Position numbers and translations under genes: made by a program. Positions 1 through 6,921 of a stretch of 9,595 nucleotides of DNA are shown piece by piece. Within the stretch, counting starts at the first letter, position 1, and each line of letters opens with the position of its first letter. The notes beneath the pieces are model-generated. The model saw only the letters and a program-made list of their open reading frames with translations. It did no database searches and was not told where the DNA came from. The DNA comes from an uncultured Clostridia bacterium. Lineage in GTDB: Bacteria > Bacillota > Clostridia > Christensenellales > Pumilibacteraceae. The stretch is taken from the NCBI GenBank assembly GCA_934277845.1, contig CAKQVV010000057.1, positions 1 to 9,595 on the forward strand. Reading direction: 5' to 3'.

Positions 1-1
1 G

Positions 2-1753
2 TATTGCCGCGTGGGAGTAAGAGGCGACGTCGAGGACAGCGAAAAGGATTATTACTGGCAGGAGCGAGAGGTATTCAATCATATCGCGACGATTTACGAA
101 ACGAGGCTGGCAAAACTCATGCGCGTTCGCCCGAAAATGAGCGTTCTGCCCGCGTCCAACGACGACGGCGACGTAAAGACGGCGAAGGCTTCGGGCAAGA
201 TCCTGTCGGCGGTGTGCGAAAACCTGCGCATGAACGAGTTGATCGGCGAGGCGACTACCTGGTCGGAACTCACCGGCACGGCGTTTTACAAGATCACGTG
301 GGATCCCAAGGGCGGCAAACAGGTGGGCAAGGACGAGAAGGGCAAGCCCGTGTACGAGGGCGACGTGCGCATCGACGTTTGCCCGCCTTACGAGGTGCTT
401 CCCGATTCGCTCACCGCACGCGGCGTCGAGGACTGCGCGAGCATAATTCACGCAAAGGTGCTGACGACGGACGAGGTAAAGCGCGTCTGGGGAAAGACGG
501 CAGAACCCGAGGAAACGGACGTAATGTCGTTTTCGGGCATAAGCATGCTGGGCGGCATGGGGCTGTCGGGCGCGGTAGGCAAGATCGGCAGGGACAAAAC
601 CCGCGACCGGGTAACGGTCATAGAGAGATATTCGCGTCCCACCGCCGACAAGCCGAACGGCGAACTCGTGATTGTCGCAGGCAAAACGCTGCTTCACTAC
701 GGCGATTTACCGTTTATAAACGGTGCGGACGGAAAGCGCGAACTGCCGTTCGTCAGGCAGAATTCCATCAACCGCGCCGGGTGCTTTTACGGCACGGACA
801 TGGTGGAGCGCGCGATACCCATTCAGCGCGCTTACAACGCCGTCAAGAACCGCAAACACGAGTTTCTCAATCGTATCGCGGTGGGCGTGCTGGCGGTAGA
901 GGACGGCTCGGTGGACGTGGACAATCTCGAAACCGAGGGACTAAGCCCGGGCAAGATTCTCGTCTACCGTCAGGGCAGCAATCCGCCGCGGCTCATGAGT
1001 CCCGGCTCGGTGCCCGCGGACTTCACCGTGGAAGAACAGAGGTTACTCGACGAGTTCGTGGACGTCAGCGGCATCAGCGAGATCATGCGTTCGTCGTCGG
1101 TGCCGAGTTCGGTCACCAGCGGCGTGGCGATCCAGATGCTGGTCGAGCAGGACGACACGCGTATTTCCGTGACGGCGGAGAATATCCGTAAGGCGGTGAA
1201 AGCGACGGCGCGTCAGATACTGCGTCTGTACCGCAGTTACGCGACCGAACCGAGGCTTACGCGCTATGTCGGCGACGAGGGCGAAACCGAACTTTTGTGC
1301 TGGTCGAAAAGCGACATCGGCAGCGACGACATCGTGTTCGATACCGAAAACGAGATCAATTCCACCGCCGCGACGCGTCAGAGCATGACTTTCGACCTTC
1401 TCAAAGCCGGACTTCTCTATGACGAGGACGGCAAACTCAACGAGTCCACGCGTTACAAGATACTCGAAACTTTCGGTTACGGCGGCTGGGAACGCACGCA
1501 GAACGTGCGCACGCTGCACGTTGCCCGCGCCGACAAAGAAAACGAGGAAATCGCGAAGGTCAAGCCGGAAGTCGGCGAAGTGGACGATCACGCGCTGCAC
1601 GTCGCCGAGCATATCCGCTATTACCTCGGACGCGAGTTCAACGAGGCGGTCAGGCGCAAACCCGAACTCAAAGCGCGAATGTTGGAACATATCCGCGAGC
1701 ACAGGGCACAGGCTGCCGCCGAAAAGAAAATCGAAGGAGGCGAAACCTTATGA
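2..1753 (+). CDS. Portal protein, P22-like family (5' partial)
   Basis: This gene encodes the portal, the ring at one capsid vertex through which DNA is packaged and ejected, and on which scaffold, coat and tail factors assemble. The frame is open from base 2, giving 583 residues plus a TGA stop. The GTG at 11 has no ribosome binding site, and the opening residues (YCRVGVRGD) look internal, so the true start lies upstream. Visible landmarks, counted from base 2, are RVRPKMSVLP (41-50), IQRAYNAVKNRKHEFLNRI (274-292), a GLSPGKILVYRQGS stretch, and the QDDTRISVTAENIRKAV helix near 380-400. A charged His-containing tail near the C-terminus reads DDHALHVAEHI then EHIREH. I recall these as hallmarks of portals in Clostridia phages; no search was run. 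The stop overlaps the next start (ATGA). The following scaffold and coat genes support the call strongly. Confidence 0.92.
   Translation, partial: YCRVGVRGDVEDSEKDYYWQEREVFNHIATIYETRLAKLMRVRPKMSVLPASNDDGDVKTAKASGKILSAVCENLRMNELIGEATTWSELTGTAFYKITWDPKGGKQVGKDEKGKPVYEGDVRIDVCPPYEVLPDSLTARGVEDCASIIHAKVLTTDEVKRVWGKTAEPEETDVMSFSGISMLGGMGLSGAVGKIGRDKTRDRVTVIERYSRPTADKPNGELVIVAGKTLLHYGDLPFINGADGKRELPFVRQNSINRAGCFYGTDMVERAIPIQRAYNAVKNRKHEFLNRIAVGVLAVEDGSVDVDNLETEGLSPGKILVYRQGSNPPRLMSPGSVPADFTVEEQRLLDEFVDVSGISEIMRSSSVPSSVTSGVAIQMLVEQDDTRISVTAENIRKAVKATARQILRLYRSYATEPRLTRYVGDEGETELLCWSKSDIGSDDIVFDTENEINSTAATRQSMTFDLLKAGLLYDEDGKLNESTRYKILETFGYGGWERTQNVRTLHVARADKENEEIAKVKPEVGEVDDHALHVAEHIRYYLGREFNEAVRRKPELKARMLEHIREHRAQAAAEKKIEGGETL
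1734..1740 (+). promoter_or_regulatory. Ribosome binding site for the scaffold-like gene
   Basis: AAGGAGG lies nine bases before the ATG at 1750 and inside the end of the portal gene. It is a near-perfect Shine-Dalgarno sequence. Together with the ATGA overlap it fixes the start of the scaffold-like gene and suggests translational coupling to the portal. Confidence 0.85.
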
Positions 1754-2271
1754 CGGACAAAAAACGAACGGAAGAAACGGCAAAGAACGAAGCCGTCGCC
1801 GAAGCCGCGGCGAAGATCGCGGAAAATACCGCAAGCGACGCGGAAACCGCGCCCGGCGTGGTCCCGGCGAGCGCGGCAAACGCAGTCGCGCCGCCCGTCG
1901 AACCGCACGCGGGCGACACGGGCAAACTTATCGACGCGTTACTTGCGGCGCACGCGAAAGCAGACGCGCTGGAAGCGGCTTTGTCCGCGCTGAAAACCGA
2001 AAACGCGACGCTGAAAGCGGAAACGGCGAGATTGTCCGCGCCCGTGGACTACGCGGCGGCGATGGAAAACGACGACGACGCGGAAGCCGCGGCGATCGCT
2101 TCGCCCAGGGTGAGAAACGCGGTCGTGGCGGCGTACCTTAAAAATTTGGGCAACACGGAAAGAGTGAAGGTACTCACGGGCGAAACGGGCACGATTCCGC
2201 TCACGCCCGTGGCAAAACCGAAAAGCCTTGCCGAGGCTAAAAAACTGGCGGAAATTTTAATTAAAGGATAA
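1750..2271 (+). CDS. Probable capsid scaffolding protein
   Basis: This 173-residue protein lies exactly between portal and coat, where tailed phages encode the scaffold that templates procapsid assembly and then leaves. The composition fits: rich in Ala, Glu, Lys and Asp, with no Cys. Residues 1-60 are low-complexity and charged, probably disordered. Residues about 58-95 form a predicted coiled coil with heptad-like Leu and Ala spacing (KLIDALLAAHAKADALEAAL, then ENATLKAETARL). An acidic patch (ENDDDAEAAA) follows, then a basic helical end (SLAEAKKLAEILIKG). In P22 gp8 a small basic helical C-terminus binds coat; the Lys-rich end here could do the same, which is inference. It is shorter than P22 gp8 (about 300 residues). 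No protease motif is visible, so a fused maturation protease is unlikely. The function rests on position and composition, since scaffolds conserve little sequence. Confidence 0.75.
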   Translation: MTDKKRTEETAKNEAVAEAAAKIAENTASDAETAPGVVPASAANAVAPPVEPHAGDTGKLIDALLAAHAKADALEAALSALKTENATLKAETARLSAPVDYAAAMENDDDAEAAAIASPRVRNAVVAAYLKNLGNTERVKVLTGETGTIPLTPVAKPKSLAEAKKLAEILIKG

Positions 2272-2272
2272 C

Positions 2273-2277
2273 GGAGG
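2273..2277 (+). promoter_or_regulatory. Ribosome binding site for the major capsid gene
   Basis: GGAGG sits ten bases before the ATG at 2288, followed by an A/T-rich spacer (AAAATTATTT) that should stay unpaired. A strong site with an open spacer suits the most highly translated gene of the module. Confidence 0.85.
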
Positions 2278-2287
2278 AAAATTATTT

Positions 2288-3460
2288 ATGGTAACTTTGA
2301 CTAACGCGGAAAACGCATTGAAAACCGTATACTTGGGCGCGGTGACCGAACTTCTCAACACCAAAGCCAATCCGTTGCTCGGCAAGATCGAGCAGACGAG
2401 CGTGGATGTGTGGGGCAAGGAAGTCCGCACCGCGGCGAGAGTGGGCATCAACGGCGGCATCGGTGCCGGCGACGAGGCGGGCGCGCTTCCCGGGGCGTAC
2501 GGCAGCAACTATATTCAGTTCACTTCCACGCTGAAAAACCTTTACGGGCAGATCGAGATTTCGGACAAGGCGATTCGTGCCAGCGCGGACGGCAAGGGTG
2601 CGTTCACCGATTTACTGAACAGCGAACTCGAAAGCCTGTTGTCCGCTTCGCGCTTTAACCTCGGGCGCATGCTTTACGGCGACGGCTCGGGAAAACTCAC
2701 TACCGTGGGCGCGGCGTCTGGCGGCAAGTATCCGGTCGGCGACACCAGAAACCTTATCGAGGGAATGGTAGTCGACGTTTACGGCTCGGACGGCGCGCTG
2801 CTTAACAGCGGCTTGCGCATTGCCTACGTCGACCGCGACGCAAAGAAAATCACGTTCGCGACCACGCCTTCTACCGCAATCACCGCCGGCAGCGCGATGT
2901 ACGTGCAGGGCAGCAAGGACAAGGAAATCACGGGGCTCGGCGCGATCTTCGATTCGTCGAAGTCGCTGTACGGCTTGTCGAGAGCGTCTTACCCTTACCT
3001 TGCGCCGTACACCAAAGCGGTGGACGGAGCGATCGACGAAGTGACGATCCAGAAGGCGATTGATCGCCTCGAATACAACGCGAACTCGCAGGTGGACTTT
3101 ATCGCGGTGGCGGCGGACGTCAAGTACGCTTATCAGGAATACATGAAGAACTACAAGCGCAATATCGACGTCATGGAACTGGACGGCGGCTACAAGACGC
3201 TCGCATATAACGGGATTCCGCTCGTGTACGATCGTTTCATCGAGGACGGCACGATGTACCTTCTCGATACTTCGGCGTTCAGACTGCACCAGCTTTGCGA
3301 CTGGCGTTATCTCGAAAACGAGAACGGCAAGATTCTGCGCCAGACGCAGGGCAAGCCGACCTACACCGCGACGCTCGTCAAGTACTGCGACCTCATCTGC
3401 TCGCGTCCTAACGGTCAGGCGAAACTCACCGGCATCGGTGCGACTACCACGGGCGCGTAA
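2288..3460 (+). CDS. Major capsid (coat) protein, HK97 fold
   Basis: This 390-residue protein is the expected coat protein that forms the icosahedral shell. The N-terminal region (NAENALKTVYLGAVTELLNT, then NPLLGKIEQTSVDVWGKEV) and the Gly-rich GINGGIGAGDEAGALPG loop resemble coat proteins I know from Clostridia phages with the same portal type. YGQIEISDKAIRAS (about 81-94) and RFNLGRMLYGDGSGK (122-136) are further landmarks typical of that group. Residues about 145-215 form a beta-rich segment (EGMVVDVYG, LRIAYVDRDAKKITF, AMYVQGSKDKEITGL) that looks like an inserted domain, comparable in placement to the I-domain of P22 coat; that comparison is inference. The C-terminal half (DRLEYNANSQVDFIAVAADV, then a YNGIPLVYDRFI strand) fits the HK97 P- and A-domains. 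The start is set by the GGAGG site, and the stop TAA comes two bases before the next start. Confidence 0.94.
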   Translation: MVTLTNAENALKTVYLGAVTELLNTKANPLLGKIEQTSVDVWGKEVRTAARVGINGGIGAGDEAGALPGAYGSNYIQFTSTLKNLYGQIEISDKAIRASADGKGAFTDLLNSELESLLSASRFNLGRMLYGDGSGKLTTVGAASGGKYPVGDTRNLIEGMVVDVYGSDGALLNSGLRIAYVDRDAKKITFATTPSTAITAGSAMYVQGSKDKEITGLGAIFDSSKSLYGLSRASYPYLAPYTKAVDGAIDEVTIQKAIDRLEYNANSQVDFIAVAADVKYAYQEYMKNYKRNIDVMELDGGYKTLAYNGIPLVYDRFIEDGTMYLLDTSAFRLHQLCDWRYLENENGKILRQTQGKPTYTATLVKYCDLICSRPNGQAKLTGIGATTTGA

Positions 3461-3462
3461 AA

Positions 3463-3801
3463 ATGAAGCCGGGCGAAGGTTACGAAGTGACGGCGGACCT
3501 ATATGGCATATCGTGGCGAATACGCGGGATCGATCCCGATTACCGGATCTGGTACTCGTACCATAGGCGCAGGTACGAAATCCATCATCTTGGGCAAAAG
3601 GGCGGAACGTACGCGCTCACCGTGCCGTACAGAGAACTCGACGAACGCACGCTGAGATTAGTCAGGCGCACGCGCGCGGAAAACGCCGCGGAGTTTATCC
3701 GCGAAACCGAAAGAAGAAACGCCGCGCTGAGAAAGGAAACGGTGCGAAAGACGGCGAACGAGGCGGCAAAAAAAATCGAGATCGCTTTGTCGGCTTTGTA
3801 A
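3463..3801 (+). CDS. Small basic protein after the coat gene, function unknown
   Basis: This 112-residue protein starts two bases after the coat stop with no good Shine-Dalgarno sequence, so it is probably translated by coupling from the coat gene. Residues 1-50 are beta-rich with many aromatics and contain GIDPDYRIWYSYHRRRYEIH, then GGTYALTVPYRELDERTLRLV. Residues about 65-112 form one long basic, charged helix (RTRAENAAEFIRETERRNAA onwards). I recall similar small proteins with a DPDYR pattern and a Y-x-x-LD-x-RTL motif in other Firmicutes phages, also next to capsid genes, but they have no assigned function. Position and basic charge allow a head decoration, capsid-completion or DNA-contacting role, none of which the sequence proves. 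Codon use matches the neighbours. Confidence 0.85.
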   Translation: MKPGEGYEVTADLYGISWRIRGIDPDYRIWYSYHRRRYEIHHLGQKGGTYALTVPYRELDERTLRLVRRTRAENAAEFIRETERRNAALRKETVRKTANEAAKKIEIALSAL

Positions 3802-3840
3802 CGCTTTTTCGGTAATACGGCAAATTAAAACAAGCGTAAG

Positions 3841-3880
3841 TTCGTCCGTTCGGGCATGGTTTCCCGGGCGGACGGATTTT
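3841..3880 (+). terminator. Intrinsic terminator-like hairpin after the coat segment
   Basis: The left arm 3841-3854 (TTCGTCCGTTCGGG) and right arm 3863-3876 (CCCGGGCGGACGGA) pair over 14 bp in RNA, counting three G-U pairs, around an 8-base loop (CATGGTTT). Four T residues follow at 3877-3880. The AAG before the left arm can also pair with three of those T residues. This is the layout of a rho-independent terminator, although the T tract is short and may leak. It lies in the only sizeable intergenic gap, between the coat/small-protein pair and the connector gene. No convincing promoter follows it, so read-through must supply the downstream genes. Confidence 0.72.
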
Positions 3881-3892
3881 ACCGATACGAAC

Positions 3893-3899
3893 GGAGGGG
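3893..3899 (+). promoter_or_regulatory. Ribosome binding site for the connector-like gene
   Basis: GGAGGGG ends six bases before the ATG at 3906. It lies downstream of the hairpin, so a transcript that reads through the hairpin, or begins just after it, would be translated well. Confidence 0.82.
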
Positions 3900-3905
3900 A
3901 GAAAT

Positions 3906-4472
3906 ATGAAACTGAAAACCGCCGTGTACTACGCGGCAATGTTTTTGCAACTCGACTCGGTGTGTACGGCACTCGAGGGCGAATCCGAAGAATATACCGG
4001 CGCGGTCGGGGACGAGATCGACAGGCTGGTAAGGTGCGCCAACCTCATTATCGGCGAAGCGGCGAGCGATTACGTCCCGCTTATCACGCGCGAAAAAGCG
4101 ACTGCGGGCGAAGATCGCGAAATCCCGTACTCGGCTCTGAAAAAGTCGCTGATCGATATTTATTCGGTGAAGGACCGCGCGGGAGCGACCGTGCCGGTAC
4201 GCCAGTACTTCGACAGAATGGTTCTGCCGTACCCCGGCGAGTACGAGGTCGAGTACGGATACATGCCGGACGCGCTGAAAATAACAGACGAGATCCCGTA
4301 CACCGAGCGGCTCGGCGCGCGTGCGATAGGTTACGGCATCGCGTGCGAGTATTGCATAATTTCCGGTATGACCGACGACGCGGTACTTTGGGACAAACGC
4401 TACAAGGACGCGTTGCACCTTGCCGGAACGAAAAAGACGGAAAAACGCCTGCGCGGAAGGCGGTGGGCATGA
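3906..4472 (+). CDS. Probable head-tail connector (P22 gp4-like position)
   Basis: This 188-residue protein follows the coat segment and precedes a gp10-like propeller gene. P22 encodes gp4 in this position, a 166-residue mainly helical protein that binds the portal and starts tail assembly. Visible here are an N-terminal helix (MKLKTAVYYAAMFLQLDSVC), a helix near 33-53 containing EIDRLVRCANLIIGEAASDY, and a middle stretch with beta character (VPVRQYFDRMVLPYPGEYEV). A further helix holds RLGARAIGYGIACEYCIISG and the end is basic (KKTEKRLRGRRWA). Multi-helix proteins of this size and location are usually head completion or adaptor proteins. I identify it by position and size, not by a diagnostic motif. 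Its stop overlaps the next start as ATGA. Confidence 0.74.
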   Translation: MKLKTAVYYAAMFLQLDSVCTALEGESEEYTGAVGDEIDRLVRCANLIIGEAASDYVPLITREKATAGEDREIPYSALKKSLIDIYSVKDRAGATVPVRQYFDRMVLPYPGEYEVEYGYMPDALKITDEIPYTERLGARAIGYGIACEYCIISGMTDDAVLWDKRYKDALHLAGTKKTEKRLRGRRWA

Positions 4473-5905
4473 GGAGAAACGATTATCTCACCGTGGCGGC
4501 GGGAAAGAAAAGCCGCGTCGTGATTTCCGATTTTTCGGGCGGCGCGGACTACGAAAAGGACGAGGGCGCGGGTTCGGTGTCAAGAGCAGCCGACAGTTTT
4601 AACTTTGATTTTACCGGCGGCGAACTTCGGACGGGGTACGGCTTGAAAAATTACGCTCCGCTAGAAAGTTTCGACGTGCGGTCGGTGTGGCTGTTCACGC
4701 GCTATGACTGCGACAAGGGCGAGAGGGACGATATCATGCTGGCGACCGACGCGGACGGCGCGTTGTACGAGCGGCACGTTTCGCACGGCGACGTCGCGTT
4801 TTCCAAGGTTTCCGGCGTTACGTTTACGGGTACGCCCGCGTTCATCAATTACAGGCTGTACGGCGACGATGTGGTGATAATGTGCTCGGAAAAGGACGGC
4901 ATGTATGTTTACGACGGCGTAAACGACGCTTACAGAGTGGACGACGCGCCGACGATCACGTCGATGGCACTGCACGGCGAACGCCTGTTCGTCACAGTGG
5001 GCGGCGAGAAAAAGGACTTGTGGTTTTCCGAGGACCTCGATCCCACCAACTGGGACGCGTCGCTCAGGGGCGGCGGTTTTATCCGGATGACCGACGAGCG
5101 CGGCGATCTCAACCGCGTGATAAGTTTCCTCGGTTACGTCTACGTTTTCCGCGAGTACGGCATCTCGCGCGTGTACGCAACGGGCAGGCAAACCGATTTT
5201 TCCGTGACCAACCTTTTCGTCGCGGGCGGCAGGATTTATCCCGGCTCTGTGACGGTGTGCGGCGACCGCGTGCTGTTCCTCGCCGGTGACGGACTGTACG
5301 CTTTCGACGGCGTGAGCGCGAACAAGATTCTCGGCAAAGTATCGGGAGTTATTTCGGACGGCGAAAACTGCGCGGCGATATATTCGGACGGAAAGTACTA
5401 CCTGTCGTTCCGGCGAAATTACAAGCCGACCGACGAGCCGATCGGCTGCGAAAGCACGCACGCTTCATACGTCAACAACATGCTGCTGGTGCTGGAAATC
5501 GCCGGCGGCAAGTACTCGCTCACCCGCGGCGTGGACGTGACCGGTTTTGCCAGGTCCGACGGCGAGGTGATCGCGATTACTTCCTGCGGCGAAACGGGCA
5601 CGGTGGAAAAGTGCGGATCGAATCTCGGCACGCCGCTGAAAAAAGTGTGGGTGGTGCCGAAAACCGACATGGGGACTTCGGACAAAAAGACCGTGCGCGA
5701 AATCAGACTGTTCACGAAAACCGCGGCGACCGTTACGCTGAAATCGGACACGGGAAGTCTTGCGGTGAATTTTCCGGGCGGCAGGGACGTTCAACGAAAA
5801 CGCGTGTCTTTCTCGGGGCGAAGAATAGGTTTCGGGATTTCGACTTGCGCCGACGAAGCGCTCGTGTCGCGTCCGTCGCTGATCGTCACGCACGGCGGAT
5901 TCTAG
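4469..5905 (+). CDS. Tail accessory beta-propeller protein, P22 gp10-like DNA stabilisation protein
   Basis: This 478-residue protein matches the length of P22 gp10 (about 472), which caps the portal/gp4 tube after packaging and seals the genome. Repeated strand-turn-strand units run through most of it. Landmarks include LWFSEDLDPTNWD (184-196), GYVYVFREYGISRVYATG (from 222) and LFLAGDGLYAFDG (269-281). The LWFSxDLDPTNW and FREYGI motifs are ones I associate with phage propeller proteins in this neck position. The C-terminal part, from about residue 385, has a separate beta-sandwich look (VREIRLFTKTAATVTLKSD). I chose ATG 4469, which forms ATGA with the previous stop and has a weak GGAAGG site at 4455. 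The frame stays open upstream to 3962, but that stretch is a shadow of the connector gene. The stop TAG is part of the next AGGAGG site. Confidence 0.82.
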   Translation: MRRNDYLTVAAGKKSRVVISDFSGGADYEKDEGAGSVSRAADSFNFDFTGGELRTGYGLKNYAPLESFDVRSVWLFTRYDCDKGERDDIMLATDADGALYERHVSHGDVAFSKVSGVTFTGTPAFINYRLYGDDVVIMCSEKDGMYVYDGVNDAYRVDDAPTITSMALHGERLFVTVGGEKKDLWFSEDLDPTNWDASLRGGGFIRMTDERGDLNRVISFLGYVYVFREYGISRVYATGRQTDFSVTNLFVAGGRIYPGSVTVCGDRVLFLAGDGLYAFDGVSANKILGKVSGVISDGENCAAIYSDGKYYLSFRRNYKPTDEPIGCESTHASYVNNMLLVLEIAGGKYSLTRGVDVTGFARSDGEVIAITSCGETGTVEKCGSNLGTPLKKVWVVPKTDMGTSDKKTVREIRLFTKTAATVTLKSDTGSLAVNFPGGRDVQRKRVSFSGRRIGFGISTCADEALVSRPSLIVTHGGF

Positions 5906-5909
5906 GAGG
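5904..5909 (+). promoter_or_regulatory. Ribosome binding site that fixes the 5914 start
   Basis: AGGAGG overlaps the TAG stop of the propeller gene and lies four bases before the ATG at 5914. The reading frame stays open upstream to 5611 inside the propeller gene; this site shows that the upstream stretch is not part of the protein. Confidence 0.85.
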
Positions 5910-5913
5910 CAAC

Positions 5914-6921
5914 ATGGACTACGGAAAAACTGCTTACGTCAAGGTGTGCGATCTCGAATCGCGGCTTCATAAGCAACTGACCGCCGCGCCGAAAAACAGG
6001 ACGGGTATGAACTTCCGACCGTTTTTCGATTTTGCGGCGGGCGATTACGAAGCCGCGGTAATTTCCGCCGACGGCGTAGCGGCGATAATCGTCAAGGCGG
6101 AAGTCAGGGCGGATTCGGACATAGAAAACGCCGTGATTTCGCTGAAAATCGACGGGATCGTCGCGTCGTCGAGCGCGGGCAGCAGCCTTACGAAAGGCGG
6201 AAGATATGACTTTTTATTGCTTGCGGCGGTGGATCCGGGGACGGATTCGGTGCTGTCGCTGTCGGCGGGCAACGCCGACTGCACGCTTTTGTCGTGTCAG
6301 GTCGTGATCTCGGGCGACGGCGCGAAACTCGGTCGCGGCAGCGGCGATTGCGCGGTCGACAAGTGCGCTGGCGGCAAGTGGCTGGCTGTCGGGTGCGAGG
6401 ACGACGATATCGCGGCTTACGTTTTCGACGAAACCGAGCCGTTTACGCCGGGAGAACCCGTGTATATCGGCACCGGAAGGCGCGCCGACTGCGCGGGCGG
6501 CGAAGATTCGTTCGTCGCGGTCTATGTCGACACCTGCGGCAACGCTTACGCGGCGTTCGTTTCGACGGTGCCTACCGTGACGAAAACCGTATATATCACT
6601 AGCGGAGTGACGGCGATCGCGATCGGCAGGTGCGGGAGCGGCTTTGTCACCGCGGAGATCGACGACAGCGGCGGCGTCGCTTGCAGGTATCTGACCGGTG
6701 GCGGCGGAGTGTCCATGCCGTTCGATCCCGGGATTACCGATTTCGTCGAGCGGGTGGGTTTCGTCAAGAACGCCGATCGCCCCACGCTGATAATCGGTAC
6801 GCGCGACCGCAGTTACGTCAAGTACGTCGAAATCGACTACGGCGGCGCGGACGCGTTCGAGTGGACGGCGACGGTTACGATAACCGGAACGGAGGGAAAC
6901 GGCGGAAATGAAAGCGTTTAA
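5914..6921 (+). CDS. Beta-rich probable tail protein with propeller-like repeats, function unknown
   Basis: I do not recognise a named family for this 335-residue protein. After a short N-terminus (MDYGKTAYVKVCDLESRLHK), residues about 35-135 alternate hydrophobic strands and turns like a beta-sandwich (AAVISADGVAAIIVKAEV, VISLKIDG, YDFLLLAAVDPG). Residues about 145-320 contain four or more units of roughly 40-45 residues, each with a strand pattern such as KWLAVGCEDDDIAAYVFD, SFVAVYVDTCGNAYAAFV, GFVTAEIDDSGGVACRYL and PTLIIGTRDRSYVKYVEI. That looks like blades of a small or partial beta-propeller. It has ten Cys, high for a phage virion protein. There is no signal peptide or membrane helix. 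It follows the gp10-like gene, where P22 encodes its tail needle, but it lacks the needle's long coiled coil. A tail accessory or receptor-binding role is inferred from position and fold. The gene overlaps the next by 14 bases. Confidence 0.85.
   Translation: MDYGKTAYVKVCDLESRLHKQLTAAPKNRTGMNFRPFFDFAAGDYEAAVISADGVAAIIVKAEVRADSDIENAVISLKIDGIVASSSAGSSLTKGGRYDFLLLAAVDPGTDSVLSLSAGNADCTLLSCQVVISGDGAKLGRGSGDCAVDKCAGGKWLAVGCEDDDIAAYVFDETEPFTPGEPVYIGTGRRADCAGGEDSFVAVYVDTCGNAYAAFVSTVPTVTKTVYITSGVTAIAIGRCGSGFVTAEIDDSGGVACRYLTGGGGVSMPFDPGITDFVERVGFVKNADRPTLIIGTRDRSYVKYVEIDYGGADAFEWTATVTITGTEGNGGNESV

Noticed and set aside
4..1191. A 395-codon + strand frame overlapping the portal gene.
   Set aside because: Its product is a low-complexity Arg/Gly/Asp-rich string with no fold-like pattern; it is a frame shadow of the portal.
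3525..3538. A perfect 14-base palindrome, CGGGATCGATCCCG.
   Set aside because: It lies inside a coding frame and encodes the RGIDPD segment that looks like part of the protein's conserved motif; no loop, T tract or repeat copy accompanies it, so chance is sufficient.
3801..3837. A second possible stem, ACGCTT (3801-3806) with AAGCGT (3832-3837), and a possible promoter in the A/T-rich bases between.
   Set aside because: Six base pairs across a 25-base loop is weak, and I could not find a -35/-10 pair with proper spacing; any promoter here would also lie upstream of the terminator-like hairpin.
3962..4468. The upstream open extension of the propeller gene, which would lengthen it by 169 residues.
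   Set aside because: The extension is Arg-rich and lies wholly over the connector-like gene; the ATG at 4469 forms a standard ATGA junction and gives the length expected of a gp10-like protein.
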